DNA from: Photobacterium frigidiphilum
Lineage (GTDB): Bacteria; Pseudomonadota; Gammaproteobacteria; Enterobacterales; Vibrionaceae
Assembly: GCF_003025615.1 (NCBI RefSeq)
Contig: NZ_PYMJ01000003.1
Span: forward strand, 1-64,000
Direction: 5' to 3'
Length of the DNA stretch: 64,000 nucleotides
Made by a program: the position numbers and the translations under genes
In this document: one piece after another, positions 1 to 8,334 of the stretch
How the letters are laid out: each line of letters opens with the position of its first letter
Numbering within the stretch: position 1 is the stretch's first letter
Notes under the pieces: model-generated
Told to the model about the DNA's origin: nothing
The model's database searches: none
The model's input: only the letters and a program-made list of their open reading frames with translations

Positions 1-312
1 ACTCATATGCCTGCACAACCAGACATAGCCACAAACACAAATTAGCTCCTGCTACCGCGCTTGTGTATTTCAGATAGACTCGTGGTTCATTTAAGCTTCC
101 ATGCTCGCCCTGAACTCCGGGCACACTATAAGTATTATCTGACGCCCAGCATGGGCATGAACGAATGAGGTGAAAGCCCTCTGTAGGAAAATCACCACTT
201 AATATTCAACGATCTGAGAATACCTCACTATGCTACCAGACTCTTACGAGTAGAGGTTGCTGATGCAGTTTTAAATCATCATGGAAGCCCAAATGCTTCG
301 CTTACTGCACAC
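1..312. other. Non-coding left end, no gene recognised
   Basis: No open frame with a ribosome site or recognisable product is visible here. The stretch is moderately structured (a short GCCC/GGGC inverted pair near 145-156) and could be the edge of a repeat or retroelement remnant, but I cannot name it. It ends where the duplicated ydcH-type leader begins. Confidence 0.3.
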
Positions 313-410
313 TTGGTTGTTTTGCGTTTTAAGCCTCATTTCTTTCAATCAATGGCATCTATACTAATGGGTAATCCGACTGAAGAGTTATTAGTGGCAA
401 TCCTAACTCA
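313..410 (+). repeat. Leader duplication, copy A (decayed ydcH upstream region)
   Basis: Positions 313-387 closely match 1663-1737 (the leader of the ydcH-like gene). Positions 388-410 match 2078-2100, just after that gene. Copy A is therefore the same unit with the roughly 335-bp gene body missing. It now lies directly against the ribosome site of the YcaQ-like gene. Both copies share the 3' string AGTGGCAATCCTAACTCA. Seen directly in the sequence; duplication followed by internal deletion is the inference. Confidence 0.75.
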
Positions 411-425
411 TGAGGAAACGCAAAT

Positions 426-1583
426 ATGAGAGCACTCTCTTTACCTCAGGCGAGAAAGCTTGTGCTGCTTTCACAATGTATTTCAACAAAGTCGCTAAAA
501 GGTAGTGCGTATTCAGAAACCTTAAACGTTTTTGAGCGCTTAGGTTATGTGCAGATAGATACCATATCAGTCGTGCAACGCGCACATCACCATACACTTT
601 GGAGTCGAAACCCCAGATATCAGGTTGCTCACCTTGATCAGCTCGTTGCAGACAAAAAAGTATTTGAGTATTGGTCGCATGCTGCCTCTTACCTGCCAAT
701 GAGAGACTATCGATTTAGCCTACCTCGTAAGACGGCGTTCAAATTGGGTCAACAAAGCCATTGGTATAAGAAAGATCACAAACTGATGGCAGATGTTCTT
801 AAGCGAATAGAGAGTGAAGGCCCATTAATGGCGAAAGACTTTGTCTCTAAAAGCCATAAAACGAATGGGTGGGGCAGTAAACCAACTAAACAAGCCTTAG
901 AAACTTTATTCATGCAGGGGGACCTCATGATCGCAGAGCGTAAAAATTTTCATAAGGTCTATGACTTAACGCAGCGAGTATTACCAAACGATGTAGATGC
1001 CTCAATACCTACAGAGCAAGAGTATGGGCAATTTTTAGTATTGAGTTACTTAAGAGCTCACGGCTTCGGAAACCTAGCTGAAATTACCTACCTACTTAAA
1101 AATATTAAAACGCTGGCTAGCCAAGCGTTGAATATGTTGCTTGAAAGTGGCGATATCAAAAGAGTAATCATTAATGAGTCTGTTTATTTTGCTTGCTGTG
1201 ATGCCTTATTTCTACTCGACAAGCGACTAAATAAAAAACAAGTTCACATTCTTTCTCCATTCGATAACTTGCTTATCCAGCGAAAGCGAACACAATCTAT
1301 TTTTAACTTTAAATATCTTCTTGAATGCTATGTTCCTGCCGCCAAACGTCAGTTTGGTTATTTTTGTTTACCGGTTTTGTGGAATGGGAAGCTAGTTGCG
1401 AGGGCAGATTGTAAGGTCGATAAACAAACCAACACACTCAATGTGATTCACTTATTCATTGAACCTTCAGTGAATGAAAAAGAAACATTTTTTACCGCTT
1501 TAGAGGAAAAGCTTCAAGCGTTTGCTCAGTTTAACCAATGTAATCATTATGCGATTCAGAAAGTATCTTCCCGTACTGTTTAA
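426..1583 (+). CDS. YcaQ/AlkX-like winged-helix DNA glycosylase
   Basis: A 385-residue protein of the winged-helix DNA-binding family that includes E. coli YcaQ (AlkX), a glycosylase that unhooks interstrand crosslinks and bulky alkylated bases. The N-terminal region carries VQIDTI, in which Gln43 and Asp45 fit the QxD motif of the AlkX branch (family knowledge). HHHTLWSRNP and the later SPFDNLLIQRKR segment are also typical of the family. The length is close to family size. GAGGAA precedes the ATG by about nine bases and supports this start. The gene stands alone, immediately after a decayed copy of the ydcH leader, which may supply its promoter. Function is inferred from family resemblance; DNA repair activity is likely but substrate range is unknown. 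Confidence 0.8.
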   Translation: MRALSLPQARKLVLLSQCISTKSLKGSAYSETLNVFERLGYVQIDTISVVQRAHHHTLWSRNPRYQVAHLDQLVADKKVFEYWSHAASYLPMRDYRFSLPRKTAFKLGQQSHWYKKDHKLMADVLKRIESEGPLMAKDFVSKSHKTNGWGSKPTKQALETLFMQGDLMIAERKNFHKVYDLTQRVLPNDVDASIPTEQEYGQFLVLSYLRAHGFGNLAEITYLLKNIKTLASQALNMLLESGDIKRVIINESVYFACCDALFLLDKRLNKKQVHILSPFDNLLIQRKRTQSIFNFKYLLECYVPAAKRQFGYFCLPVLWNGKLVARADCKVDKQTNTLNVIHLFIEPSVNEKETFFTALEEKLQAFAQFNQCNHYAIQKVSSRTV

Positions 1584-1662
1584 AGTCATTTACCCATTAC
1601 CTTTTCACCTTATTTGAATCATCGATCTAACCAGGTTCTGTTCATCGACGTGTAAGTACTTC

Positions 1663-1740
1663 TTGGCTACTTTGCGTTTTAAACCACATTTCTTTCAACA
1701 AATTACTTCTATACTAATGGGTAATCTGACTGAAGAAGGA
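1663..1740 (+). repeat. Leader duplication, copy B (intact, upstream of ydcH-like gene)
   Basis: Homologous to 313-387; its distal part 2076-2100 matches 386-410. Between the two halves lies the intact ydcH-like gene. The repeat includes the AAGAAGGA ribosome site of that gene. Confidence 0.75.
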
Positions 1741-1746
1741 ATGCCG

Positions 1747-2004
1747 ATGCTAAATGAAAACCATGCCTTTATCTTAGATTTCCCCGATCTTACACGAGAC
1801 ATTGTTCAGCTCAACCACGATGATCCAACATTCAAAGGCGATCTTCAGCAGTATCATGAATTGGATTACGATATCCGTCAGCTAGAGATATCGGGTAGTC
1901 CGATTGATGATGACAATATGAATGATCTAAAGCTTCAGCGTGTGGAGTTAAAAGACATGTTATATAAGCAACTAACTAAGCATCATGAGCAGGCAAGCAA
2001 TTAA
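1747..2004 (+). CDS. YdcH-like (DUF465) small coiled-coil protein
   Basis: An 85-residue acidic, helical protein resembling YdcH/DUF465 proteins, which are short coiled-coil proteins of unknown function. Features are the N-terminal HAFILDFPDL segment, a central LDYDIRQLE heptad-like helix, and a C-terminal helix LKLQRVELKDMLYKQL. The open frame extends upstream to 1663, but the ATG at 1747 has AAGAAGGA at good spacing and gives the usual family length, so I place the start there. It lies between two halves of a duplicated sequence. A second copy of the leader, lacking the gene, precedes the YcaQ-like gene. Family assignment is fairly firm; role unknown. Confidence 0.75.
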   Translation: MLNENHAFILDFPDLTRDIVQLNHDDPTFKGDLQQYHELDYDIRQLEISGSPIDDDNMNDLKLQRVELKDMLYKQLTKHHEQASN

Positions 2005-2286
2005 CCCATTTGAATATACACAGTGTTTGTGTCGTCGAGGTTTGGTCTTGAGATACTTCATAATGCGAATTGAAAGGTTATAAGTGGCAATCCTAACTCA
2101 GATTTCCCCAACGCTCTTCCATGAACCACTCACTCAGTATCGAGTACTTGGTATATGCTTCTCGTATTGTGAACGGCGTATCTTTCGTATCAAACAGGGT
2201 GTTCTCTGTGAGGTGGCTTCTGAAGGAAGCAACTGACAAAACGGGACGATGACCAAAATTAATTTGATAATAGACTGCGATAGTCG

Positions 2287-3201
2287 CTAGCTTGTATTTT
2301 TTTCTTTTGTTGTGGCTGTGCCCAAATCTTTGCTCTCCTCAAGCAAAGCCTCAATTAACACGCGAATCGCATTGGGTTGGTACTTTCTTGCTTTGTACAC
2401 TAAAAAAGATTGGCGATCACTACGATGATATTCTGGCAGTAATTGAACTAAATTTGTTGCCTCTTTAGCATGTCTGAGTGGCAATGAAGCGACACCTAAA
2501 CCTCGGCTTACTGCATCGACTACAGCGCGAATATCATTTACCACGAGTCGAGGTTTAATTTGATGCTCTTCGTACAACTTTCCATCGCGGAAGAACGGCA
2601 GCTTGTTTTTTTGATCAATTGCTACCCAATCAAGTGCGGCTAAATCGGTTGGGGTAGAGATTTCACCGCATTGCTGCACATATTCTCGACTAGCAAAGAA
2701 GCCATGCCTAGAAGTAAAAATTGGTCTGGCAATCATGTCATCCATATCTTCAATATCAAAAGTAATCAGTAAATCACGATCTGTTTCTGGTTTTGCTTGA
2801 TCGTTGTTTAATACTAAATCAAGGCGAACGCTAGGATATGTTTTGAGGAACCTTTCGATTGTCGGTGCAATAAAGGAGCGGTAAAAGCTGTGCGGGATAG
2901 ACAGCCTGACTCGACCTGATACTTGGTTGGTTTGTTCAGTAAGGCTCTCTATACCAGACTCAATCTGCTCCATGCCACTACTTAGATTTTCGAAGGTAAG
3001 TTTACCTACTTCTGTAGGCGTCAATTCCCGCCCTTTCTTTTCCAACAGTCTTAAATCGAGTCGAGTTTCTAAAGCTGCAAGTCGTCTAGAGACTGTTGAC
3101 TGCGGCAAGTTTAGAGCTTTAGCTGCTTTCTGTAGTGATCCTTGTTCTACCACTTTGCAGAACAAAAAAAGATCATCAATGTTTCCAAATATGGAATCCA
3201 C
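2287..3201 (-). CDS. LysR-family transcriptional regulator
   Basis: A 304-residue LysR-type regulator. The N-terminal winged helix-turn-helix covers about residues 8-66 (LFLFCKVVEQGSLQKAAKAL, then LPQSTVSRRLAALE). The remainder is a LysR substrate domain, with the RLSIPHSFYRS strand opening subdomain I. The length is normal. The start is GTG with a weak ribosome site, and no better start exists. It is divergent, 81 bp away, from a small DUF2798-like membrane protein, which is its most likely target (inference from context). A typical effector-binding domain is present but the ligand cannot be told. Confidence 0.9.
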   Translation of the reverse strand: MDSIFGNIDDLFLFCKVVEQGSLQKAAKALNLPQSTVSRRLAALETRLDLRLLEKKGRELTPTEVGKLTFENLSSGMEQIESGIESLTEQTNQVSGRVRLSIPHSFYRSFIAPTIERFLKTYPSVRLDLVLNNDQAKPETDRDLLITFDIEDMDDMIARPIFTSRHGFFASREYVQQCGEISTPTDLAALDWVAIDQKNKLPFFRDGKLYEEHQIKPRLVVNDIRAVVDAVSRGLGVASLPLRHAKEATNLVQLLPEYHRSDRQSFLVYKARKYQPNAIRVLIEALLEESKDLGTATTKEKNTS

Positions 3202-3282
3202 AATTCAAGTTTCACTTATTGTTACTATTTATGACTAGATTTATACTTTTTTTCATATTATTTCAATACATGAGTAAGCATT

Positions 3283-3537
3283 ATGAGTAAAAAACAATTC
3301 TGGTTAACGACTATTCTGTCATCTTTTACGATGGCGACGATGATGTCTGGATTGATATCTGGATACAAAATGGGGTTTAGTATCGAATGGCCCCCCGTTT
3401 GGGCACAAAGTTTCTTAATCGCTTGGCCGTGTGCTTTATTTCTTAATCTAACCGTTATTCCTCAAATTCGAGCTTTTTCTGCTTGGTTATGTAGACCCAA
3501 AGTTCAAATCGTTGCTAGGGACAATGACCAAGAATAG
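3283..3537 (+). CDS. DUF2798-like small membrane protein
   Basis: An 84-residue protein with two predicted membrane spans (about residues 7-27 and 41-60) joined by a short loop containing MGFSIEWPPVW. This matches the DUF2798 family, small two-span inner-membrane proteins often found beside LysR regulators. No catalytic residues are evident. It is divergent from the LysR gene at 2287-3201, with only 81 bp between them, which suggests shared control. An ATG preceded by ATGAGTAAGCATT gives a plausible though weak ribosome site. Role unknown. Confidence 0.7.
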   Translation: MSKKQFWLTTILSSFTMATMMSGLISGYKMGFSIEWPPVWAQSFLIAWPCALFLNLTVIPQIRAFSAWLCRPKVQIVARDNDQE

Positions 3538-3952
3538 ATTTTTACTGCATGGCAATGTAGCAAAAAGCACGGAAGAGCAAATTGTATTAGCATGGCAAAA
3601 TGTTAGAGGGGGCTACCAATCACATTATTGTTCGTGAATGGTCTATTTGATTAACCATGCTATATCTTTGCGTAGCAATAAAGCTGCTGCGAGGTAACGT
3701 CGAGCAGCAGCAAGTGAAGTACGATTAATAATGGCATTGAGCTCGATTTTCTAGAGAGATAAAATCCAAGTGTATTCAATGTACTCGGATTTTTATGTTT
3801 CTAAAGTAGGTGTTGAGCAACGGGCACCCAATTTTTGTGAAACAACTTTTTGGATAATCTACGTTTTTATCGTCAGAGATGATCGATGAATGCTTAAAAA
3901 TGTAAAGAGTACGACTAACGGGCATAACAGCATTAAGTTAGGCTTTTATTTA
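3538..3952. other. Intergenic region with two strong hairpins
   Basis: No gene seen. A GC-rich hairpin has arms GCTGCTGC at 3683-3690 and GCAGCAGC at 3704-3711. A second hairpin at 3761-3795 has the shape of a rho-independent terminator. The pair, in a region of over 400 bp, would fit a small RNA or a long 3' UTR; this is not established. Confidence 0.35.
3761..3795 (+). terminator. Terminator-like hairpin
   Basis: Arms AAAATCCAAGT and ACTCGGATTTT flank a short loop and are followed by T-rich sequence on the plus strand. It lies about 225 bp after the DUF2798-like gene, so it may end that transcript or a separate small RNA. Confidence 0.5.
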
Positions 3953-4138
3953 TTAAAGCAGTGACCATATTATGGCTAACATTAAACATCCCATAATTGA
4001 TAATATCGGCACAAGTAGACACTGCCATGATTGCCATTTTTTGTTATATATTGCTTTATTTGTGTCAGCAAGAAGCTTTAATACTTTTTGCCTGTCCTTG
4101 TCTTCTTTTAACGTTTGTTTCTTTGCATCCATCATCAT
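3953..4138 (-). CDS. Unknown 61-residue membrane protein
   Basis: A small protein with a charged N-terminal helix (KKQTLKEDKDRQKVLKLL) and one C-terminal membrane span (about residues 42-60). A ribosome site AAAGGG lies about eight bases before the ATG. It follows the 100-residue unknown gene on the same strand by 12 bp, consistent with a two-gene operon. I do not recognise a family. An overlapping plus-strand frame (3972-4316) is less likely because it lacks these signals. Confidence 0.5.
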   Translation of the reverse strand: MMMDAKKQTLKEDKDRQKVLKLLADTNKAIYNKKWQSWQCLLVPILSIMGCLMLAIIWSLL

Positions 4139-4150
4139 ATATGTGGCCCT

Positions 4151-4453
4151 TTACGATAGCTCTAGGCTGACAACTCTTAGGTTTAATGTGTTTCGGATAG
4201 TCCCGAAGTCACCGCGAGTAATATTAAATGATATTTTTCCATCAGTGCCTTTAATTGCGAATGCTTTGGCACGAGTTTCTATATCAATTACCTCAGAAAG
4301 GTATACGTTAGCTTGATTCGACGTAAACGATACGCGCTCTGATTCAGCCATGAAGAAGCCATTATCCGTATAACTGATTTTTAACCCATACTTAAGCTCG
4401 TCAATTTCTTTTATCGTGTGGGGATGCGTTTTTTTTACTTGGCCTAACATCAT
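4151..4453 (-). CDS. Unknown 100-residue protein
   Basis: A soluble protein rich in beta-type segments (KISYTDNGFF, ISFNITRGDFGTI), with no signal peptide and no recognised domain. Two adjacent Met codons could serve as start; a weak GAGAT lies upstream. The stop is followed after 12 bp by the small membrane-protein gene on the same strand, suggesting cotranscription. The frame is intact and the composition is protein-like, so I consider it real. Function unknown. Confidence 0.5.
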   Translation of the reverse strand: MMLGQVKKTHPHTIKEIDELKYGLKISYTDNGFFMAESERVSFTSNQANVYLSEVIDIETRAKAFAIKGTDGKISFNITRGDFGTIRNTLNLRVVSLELS

Positions 4454-4542
4454 TTTCTAATCTCAATTAACTCGGAGGTGAGTCACTGCCCCGATAGTAG
4501 GGACTGCCAATTAAAGGACAGGAAGAGGCAGCAACTCGTGGA

Positions 4543-4968
4543 TTAAGGTTTTAGTAATAGCAAGTCACAAGGCATTGTTTTTACTAATGGTTCAGTTGGG
4601 GATAATAAAATTTTATTAAGCATGTCTGATTTGTGATGACCCATAACTAATAGATCAACGCCGTTTTCAATCACACCACGATAAATCTCATCTTCGATTG
4701 TGCCAGAGTAGAGTAGGTGCTTATGAATAGGGGTACTTAAGTTATCAAGTAGCTTCCTCATCATGGCAACTGAGTTGTGGTGTTCTGCTGCTTCATGTTC
4801 ACTTAAGTTAACGCTTAGAATGCCGTCATAAAAGCTAGCAATATCCCTATCCACATGAATTATGCTTAACTTCGCGCCATTCGTTACTGCCATTTCTTCT
4901 GCTTTGTATACTAAAGAACTAGCGTTCATATCTAATCCAACTGCTAACATTACGTGTTTATAGTGCAT
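4543..4968 (-). CDS. Universal stress protein, UspA family
   Basis: A 141-residue single Usp domain of normal length. The N-terminal strand HVMLAVGLDM and the SIIHVDRD segment are typical. Near the C terminus, VMGHHKSD then the LLLSPTEPLVKTMPCDLLLLKP end resemble the Usp fold but do not give the classic G-2x-G-9x-G-S/T ATP motif, so it may belong to the non-ATP-binding UspA class (inference). AGGAATAA precedes the ATG. Universal stress proteins are cytoplasmic and support survival in starvation and stress. It is monocistronic, with about 420 bp upstream. Confidence 0.85.
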   Translation of the reverse strand: MHYKHVMLAVGLDMNASSLVYKAEEMAVTNGAKLSIIHVDRDIASFYDGILSVNLSEHEAAEHHNSVAMMRKLLDNLSTPIHKHLLYSGTIEDEIYRGVIENGVDLLVMGHHKSDMLNKILLSPTEPLVKTMPCDLLLLKP

Positions 4969-5242
4969 GCTTATTATTCCTAGTTAGTTAAAGATACTGT
5001 GAACGCCAATGGAAGTGCCGAAGCCACCAAAGATAAGCCAAGCAACAAACGTTATAAGTAACCTGCTTAAATACATCGTGGAAATGCTTTTAGCTCTGAA
5101 CAGAATGGATACTAAGGTACTTTGATATTTAAGAAAAACTTATAATATTTAAATAGTGGTTAAGTATTATTTAACAGCCTAGTTATTTGTTAACTTTATG
5201 GTGTCTATTGATAAGTGGCTATTGAACTAAATAGGGACAGAT

Positions 5243-5305
5243 ATGTTTTACAAAATGAGTGATGACTTGTTTGATTGCGAGAAGGAAATTTGTGATGGGT
5301 ATTAA
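5243..5305 (+). CDS. Possible 20-residue small protein
   Basis: An ATG preceded by ATAGGGACAG opens 20 codons rich in Asp, Glu and Cys, ending in TAA. A strong hairpin with a T-run follows about 30 bases later. The ribosome site plus terminator suggests a short transcript, either a micro-protein or a small RNA. Twenty codons alone prove nothing. Confidence 0.2.
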   Translation: MFYKMSDDLFDCEKEICDGY

Positions 5306-5336
5306 TGTAGCCATATGTAAGATACCGAATCGTTCG

Positions 5337-5374
5337 AATGCTCTGATATACAGTGATATCAGAGCATTTTTATC
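5337..5374 (+). terminator. Rho-independent terminator-like hairpin
   Basis: Arms ATGCTCTGATAT and ATATCAGAGCAT, 12 bp perfect with a 6-base loop, are followed by TTTTTATC on the plus strand. On the minus strand, where the EamA gene ends, the T-run is missing. It therefore best ends a plus-strand transcript, though it may also act on the minus strand. Confidence 0.65.
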
Positions 5375-5388
5375 AGAACGTCGGTCTA

Positions 5389-6300
5389 TTAAGCACTCGT
5401 GACCAGCTTACGGGCTGCTTTAAATTTACTTAGCGGCACTTTAGTCAGCAAGATACCGCTTAACAAAGGTAATAACATTAAGACCGATTGCTCTGAAATA
5501 ACTGTGCCAGATGTCGCAGCAGAAAGTGCTAAAGCAACCAACGGGAAAATGAGGAAACAGATTGATGCCGTAAAGGGTGTCGAAATCTGCCCAAGTTTAA
5601 AGTACGCCACAATACCGCCCACACTGGCGAAGATGCCTAAATAGCCTACTGCCATTAGTGATGATGAAGAGAAAGCCTGTACGTCTATATTTTCAAATGC
5701 CAATGAGGTGATAAACAACAAGATAGCCGCCACGAAGCTGGGTAATGCATTGTAAGTAATGACTTGAATATCTTTACAGTGCTTTTGCACCATCACATAC
5801 ATTACAGCATGAATGGCAACAGCCAGCCCTAATGCCCCAGAGCCAATCAGTAAATTATCACCTCCGATCCCTAACTCGTTCGATAGAATAATGAAGAGGC
5901 TGATCACCGCAATAAAAAGTCCGATAAATTGATGAATGGCAAGACGCAAACCTAAAAATAGGGTGGATGTGATCATCACAGCAATGGGCATGTTAGCGAA
6001 AATAATCGAGGCTAATCCTGACGAAATGTACATTTCACCCGCAATCATTAAGGTGAAAGGAATCGCGAAATAGAACACAGCCACAATGGCGATCCATTTG
6101 TTTTTACCTTTCGGAAAAAGCAGTGGTTGATTAAAGATCTTCGACAGCAAAACTAAAATGGGTGACGCAATCAGAAAGCGTAAACCCGTTGCAAAAATGG
6201 GTGGAATAGTATCGACAGCTATCTCCATCGCTAACCACGTGGTTCCCCAAATAAAGCATACAGAGCAAAATAATAGCAGTGGAAGGTGTTTCTTATTCAT
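5389..6300 (-). CDS. EamA/DMT-family transporter
   Basis: A 303-residue inner-membrane protein with about ten hydrophobic spans forming two EamA repeats. The opening FIWGTTWLAMEIAVD segment and GLRFLIASPIL are hallmarks of the drug/metabolite transporter superfamily, which usually exports amino acids or other small metabolites. The length is normal. The substrate cannot be read from sequence. The gene is monocistronic, with a long upstream interval. Confidence 0.85.
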   Translation of the reverse strand: MNKKHLPLLLFCSVCFIWGTTWLAMEIAVDTIPPIFATGLRFLIASPILVLLSKIFNQPLLFPKGKNKWIAIVAVFYFAIPFTLMIAGEMYISSGLASIIFANMPIAVMITSTLFLGLRLAIHQFIGLFIAVISLFIILSNELGIGGDNLLIGSGALGLAVAIHAVMYVMVQKHCKDIQVITYNALPSFVAAILLFITSLAFENIDVQAFSSSSLMAVGYLGIFASVGGIVAYFKLGQISTPFTASICFLIFPLVALALSAATSGTVISEQSVLMLLPLLSGILLTKVPLSKFKAARKLVTSA

Positions 6301-6678
6301 AGTTAATATCCGTTTTAATTCCCAGCTACGCCGACGTATAGCCTTGTTTTTATAATGGTTTAATATTGAAGCTTGCAGTAAATATGCGGGTAATATACGT
6401 GCTTCACTGGGGAATAACTTACTAAGATGCAGGCTTATGAATGTTTATTAAGAAAGAAATTCTATTTTTGGGCTGTATGTAGAAAAATTTTCCATATCGG
6501 CCAAATATAAATAATATTATGCGCACATGGCGTATTTTTAAAGTGAGTTTATTTCCTTCTGGTCATACAGATAGTTCTTTATTTGGCGCTGTTTTCTTGC
6601 AATCTCGTTATGGTTCGGCATGAGGTATATAGTTATTACTGATAGCAAAAAGGCTTCTGCATAACAGTGAGGTTAAAT
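6301..6678. other. Intergenic region between divergent eamA-like and GNAT genes
   Basis: AT-rich promoter-type sequence between two divergently transcribed genes. No operator or RNA structure that I can support. Confidence 0.3.
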
Positions 6679-7572
6679 ATGGCTGATAACAACGGCATTA
6701 ATAGCAGATTCGTTAAGAATCAGTTCAATAATAGGACGTTCATTATTCGAACTATGGCAGCAGATGAGGTCGCGCTAGCGGTGAGTTGGGCAGGACAAGA
6801 AGGGTGGAATCCTGGTCTTAACGATGCTTCGACCTTTTATCATGCTGACCCCAGTGGTTTTTTTGTTGGTGAGCTTGATGATCAAATCATCGCGGTAGGC
6901 AGTGCGGTTATTTATGATGATCAATTTGCTTTCTGTGGACTATATATTGTCGCACCAGAGTATCGCGGTAAGGGGTATGGTTTAGCGTTAACAAAACATC
7001 GCCTAGCACATTGTGGTGATCGCAATATCGGTATAGATGGTGTGTTAGAAAACGTGAAGATTTATCAACGCATCGGTTACGTCCCCTTTTATGAAAACCG
7101 CCGTTATCAATTTACGGCATCGGCAAAAACATTTAATTCCACCCATATCAAACCCATTACACATGGCGATTTGCAGCAGATTTTCATTTATGACCGTCAG
7201 TGCTTTCCTGCTCCCAGAGAGAACTTTTTAACACATTGGATTTCACAGCCACAGGCAAAATCACTGTTCTATACTGTAGACGGTAAAATTAAGGGATATG
7301 TCGTTAGACGTCGTTGCCTTGAAGGGTACAAAATTGGTCCCTTATTTGCTGATAATGCTGAGGTAGCCCAGCAGTTATTAAACGCTGTTCAGGTTGATAT
7401 CGAAGGGGAAGCTGTATTACTCGATGTACCTGAAATTAATCAGGAAGCAGTTAAAATAGCTGAGCAAGAAAAGATGTGTGTGGTATTTGCTACTGCGAGA
7501 ATGTATCAAAAAGGGTTACCCAATATTGATAATAATAAAATCTTTGGTATTACGACGTTTGAGTTGGGGTAG
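6679..7572 (+). CDS. GNAT-family N-acetyltransferase
   Basis: A 297-residue protein. The N-terminal GNAT domain spans about residues 15-130, with the acetyl-CoA loop EYRGKGYGLAL (R/Q-x-x-G-x-G/A). The C-terminal half resembles the YitH-type second acetyltransferase domain (YVVRRRCLEGYKIGPLFADN). A GTG at 6667 is in frame, but the ATG at 6679 is better placed behind GAGG. The acceptor substrate is unknown. The gene is monocistronic and divergent from the EamA transporter. Two-domain GNAT enzymes of this size are common in vibrios; family assignment is firm, role open. Confidence 0.85.
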   Translation: MADNNGINSRFVKNQFNNRTFIIRTMAADEVALAVSWAGQEGWNPGLNDASTFYHADPSGFFVGELDDQIIAVGSAVIYDDQFAFCGLYIVAPEYRGKGYGLALTKHRLAHCGDRNIGIDGVLENVKIYQRIGYVPFYENRRYQFTASAKTFNSTHIKPITHGDLQQIFIYDRQCFPAPRENFLTHWISQPQAKSLFYTVDGKIKGYVVRRRCLEGYKIGPLFADNAEVAQQLLNAVQVDIEGEAVLLDVPEINQEAVKIAEQEKMCVVFATARMYQKGLPNIDNNKIFGITTFELG

Positions 7573-7617
7573 CAATCCATACCGTTTTTTTGATACTTAT
7601 CCGCTCGTTTTCGTGTT

Positions 7618-7836
7618 TTATTTGTTGTTATTTGCCCACTGAAAAACCAAAGCAATAGGAAAGGGGGAAATCAGCACTAAGCCTAAACCAATTAAACTGC
7701 TGATCACGACCATACCTGTTACATTCTGCCCAATATCTGTCATAAAAAGACTTATCGTGCCTGCAAGAAACAGAACTAATCCTATGATGTGCAGTATTTT
7801 GAAAACCTTAATTATTGGGTGTTGTGCTTGAGCCAT
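7618..7836 (-). CDS. Small two-span membrane protein, unknown
   Basis: A 72-residue protein with two hydrophobic spans (about residues 12-32 and 40-62). The frame could start 20 codons earlier, but AAAAGG lies nine bases before the Met at 7836 and the preceding residues are not membrane-protein-like, so I choose the shorter form. No family recognised. It is convergent with the GNAT gene. Confidence 0.5.
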   Translation of the reverse strand: MAQAQHPIIKVFKILHIIGLVLFLAGTISLFMTDIGQNVTGMVVISSLIGLGLVLISPFPIALVFQWANNNK

Positions 7837-8226
7837 ACTTATTAGCCTTTTAATATATCCACGTACATGATGAAGCAAGTGCTTCAAATTTCCCACTGTT
7901 TTTATTCAATATTCATGATTGTCTCTTTAAACATTATTGAATTTTCTTGTTGGTTTACTCGCGTAATCTACTCCTATAAATAGTAATAATAGTAAGGCTC
8001 AGCATGTCGTTCAAAGTGACGTATATTATTTGGTTTTCAATGGCAACGGTATTATGGATTGGTTTCCCATTTCTGATTTTGGCGTAAGCTTTAGCATTGA
8101 TGACTTTGTTTATATTTGCGCGTTGGTAGCGATTAGCTATCAGCTGCGCATATAGAATGTTGTTATACGTAAAGGTCACGATAACGATCCATCATGCTTC
8201 TGTGAATACGAGTACCCGTCATCTAA
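7837..8226. other. Region upstream of transporter operon
   Basis: A minus-strand open frame (7955-8179) starts at GTG without a clear ribosome site and is probably not a gene. No other content recognised until the Pho-box-like array begins at 8227. Confidence 0.3.
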
Positions 8227-8281
8227 ACGTCATGTTTTCTTTTCATAACTGTCATTAATGTGAATCGGTACTGTCATAAAT
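8227..8281 (+). promoter_or_regulatory. Three Pho-box-like elements at 22-bp spacing
   Basis: ACGTCAT at 8227, CTGTCAT at 8249 and CTGTCAT at 8271 are spaced exactly 22 bp apart, that is two 11-bp turns. The second and third are followed by TAAT and AAAT. PhoB recognises CTGTCAT-type half-sites arrayed in 11-bp units (established knowledge). The array ends about 55 bp before the substrate-binding-protein ATG, where a PhoB activation site is expected. Confidence 0.6.
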
Positions 8282-8334
8282 ACCCTCTAATATCCTCCTC
8301 AACAAAACTGACCTAGTCCAGAGGATGGAAACCA

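Larger units (their letters stand above)
4969..5388. other. Intergenic region with possible small transcript
   Basis: An AT-rich interval. It holds a 20-codon open frame at 5243-5305 followed by a terminator-shaped hairpin at 5337-5373. The rest shows nothing that I can support. Confidence 0.3.

Noticed and set aside
1-312. Possible group II intron or retroelement end
   Set aside because: No recognisable domain V or reverse transcriptase, and the sequence resembles no element that I can name with confidence.
3972-4316. 114-codon plus-strand frame
   Set aside because: It is antisense to two minus-strand frames that have better ribosome sites and an operon-like spacing; composition is unlike a protein.
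7955-8179. 74-codon minus-strand frame
   Set aside because: GTG start without a ribosome site, no recognisable product, and it ends just upstream of the Pho-box array.
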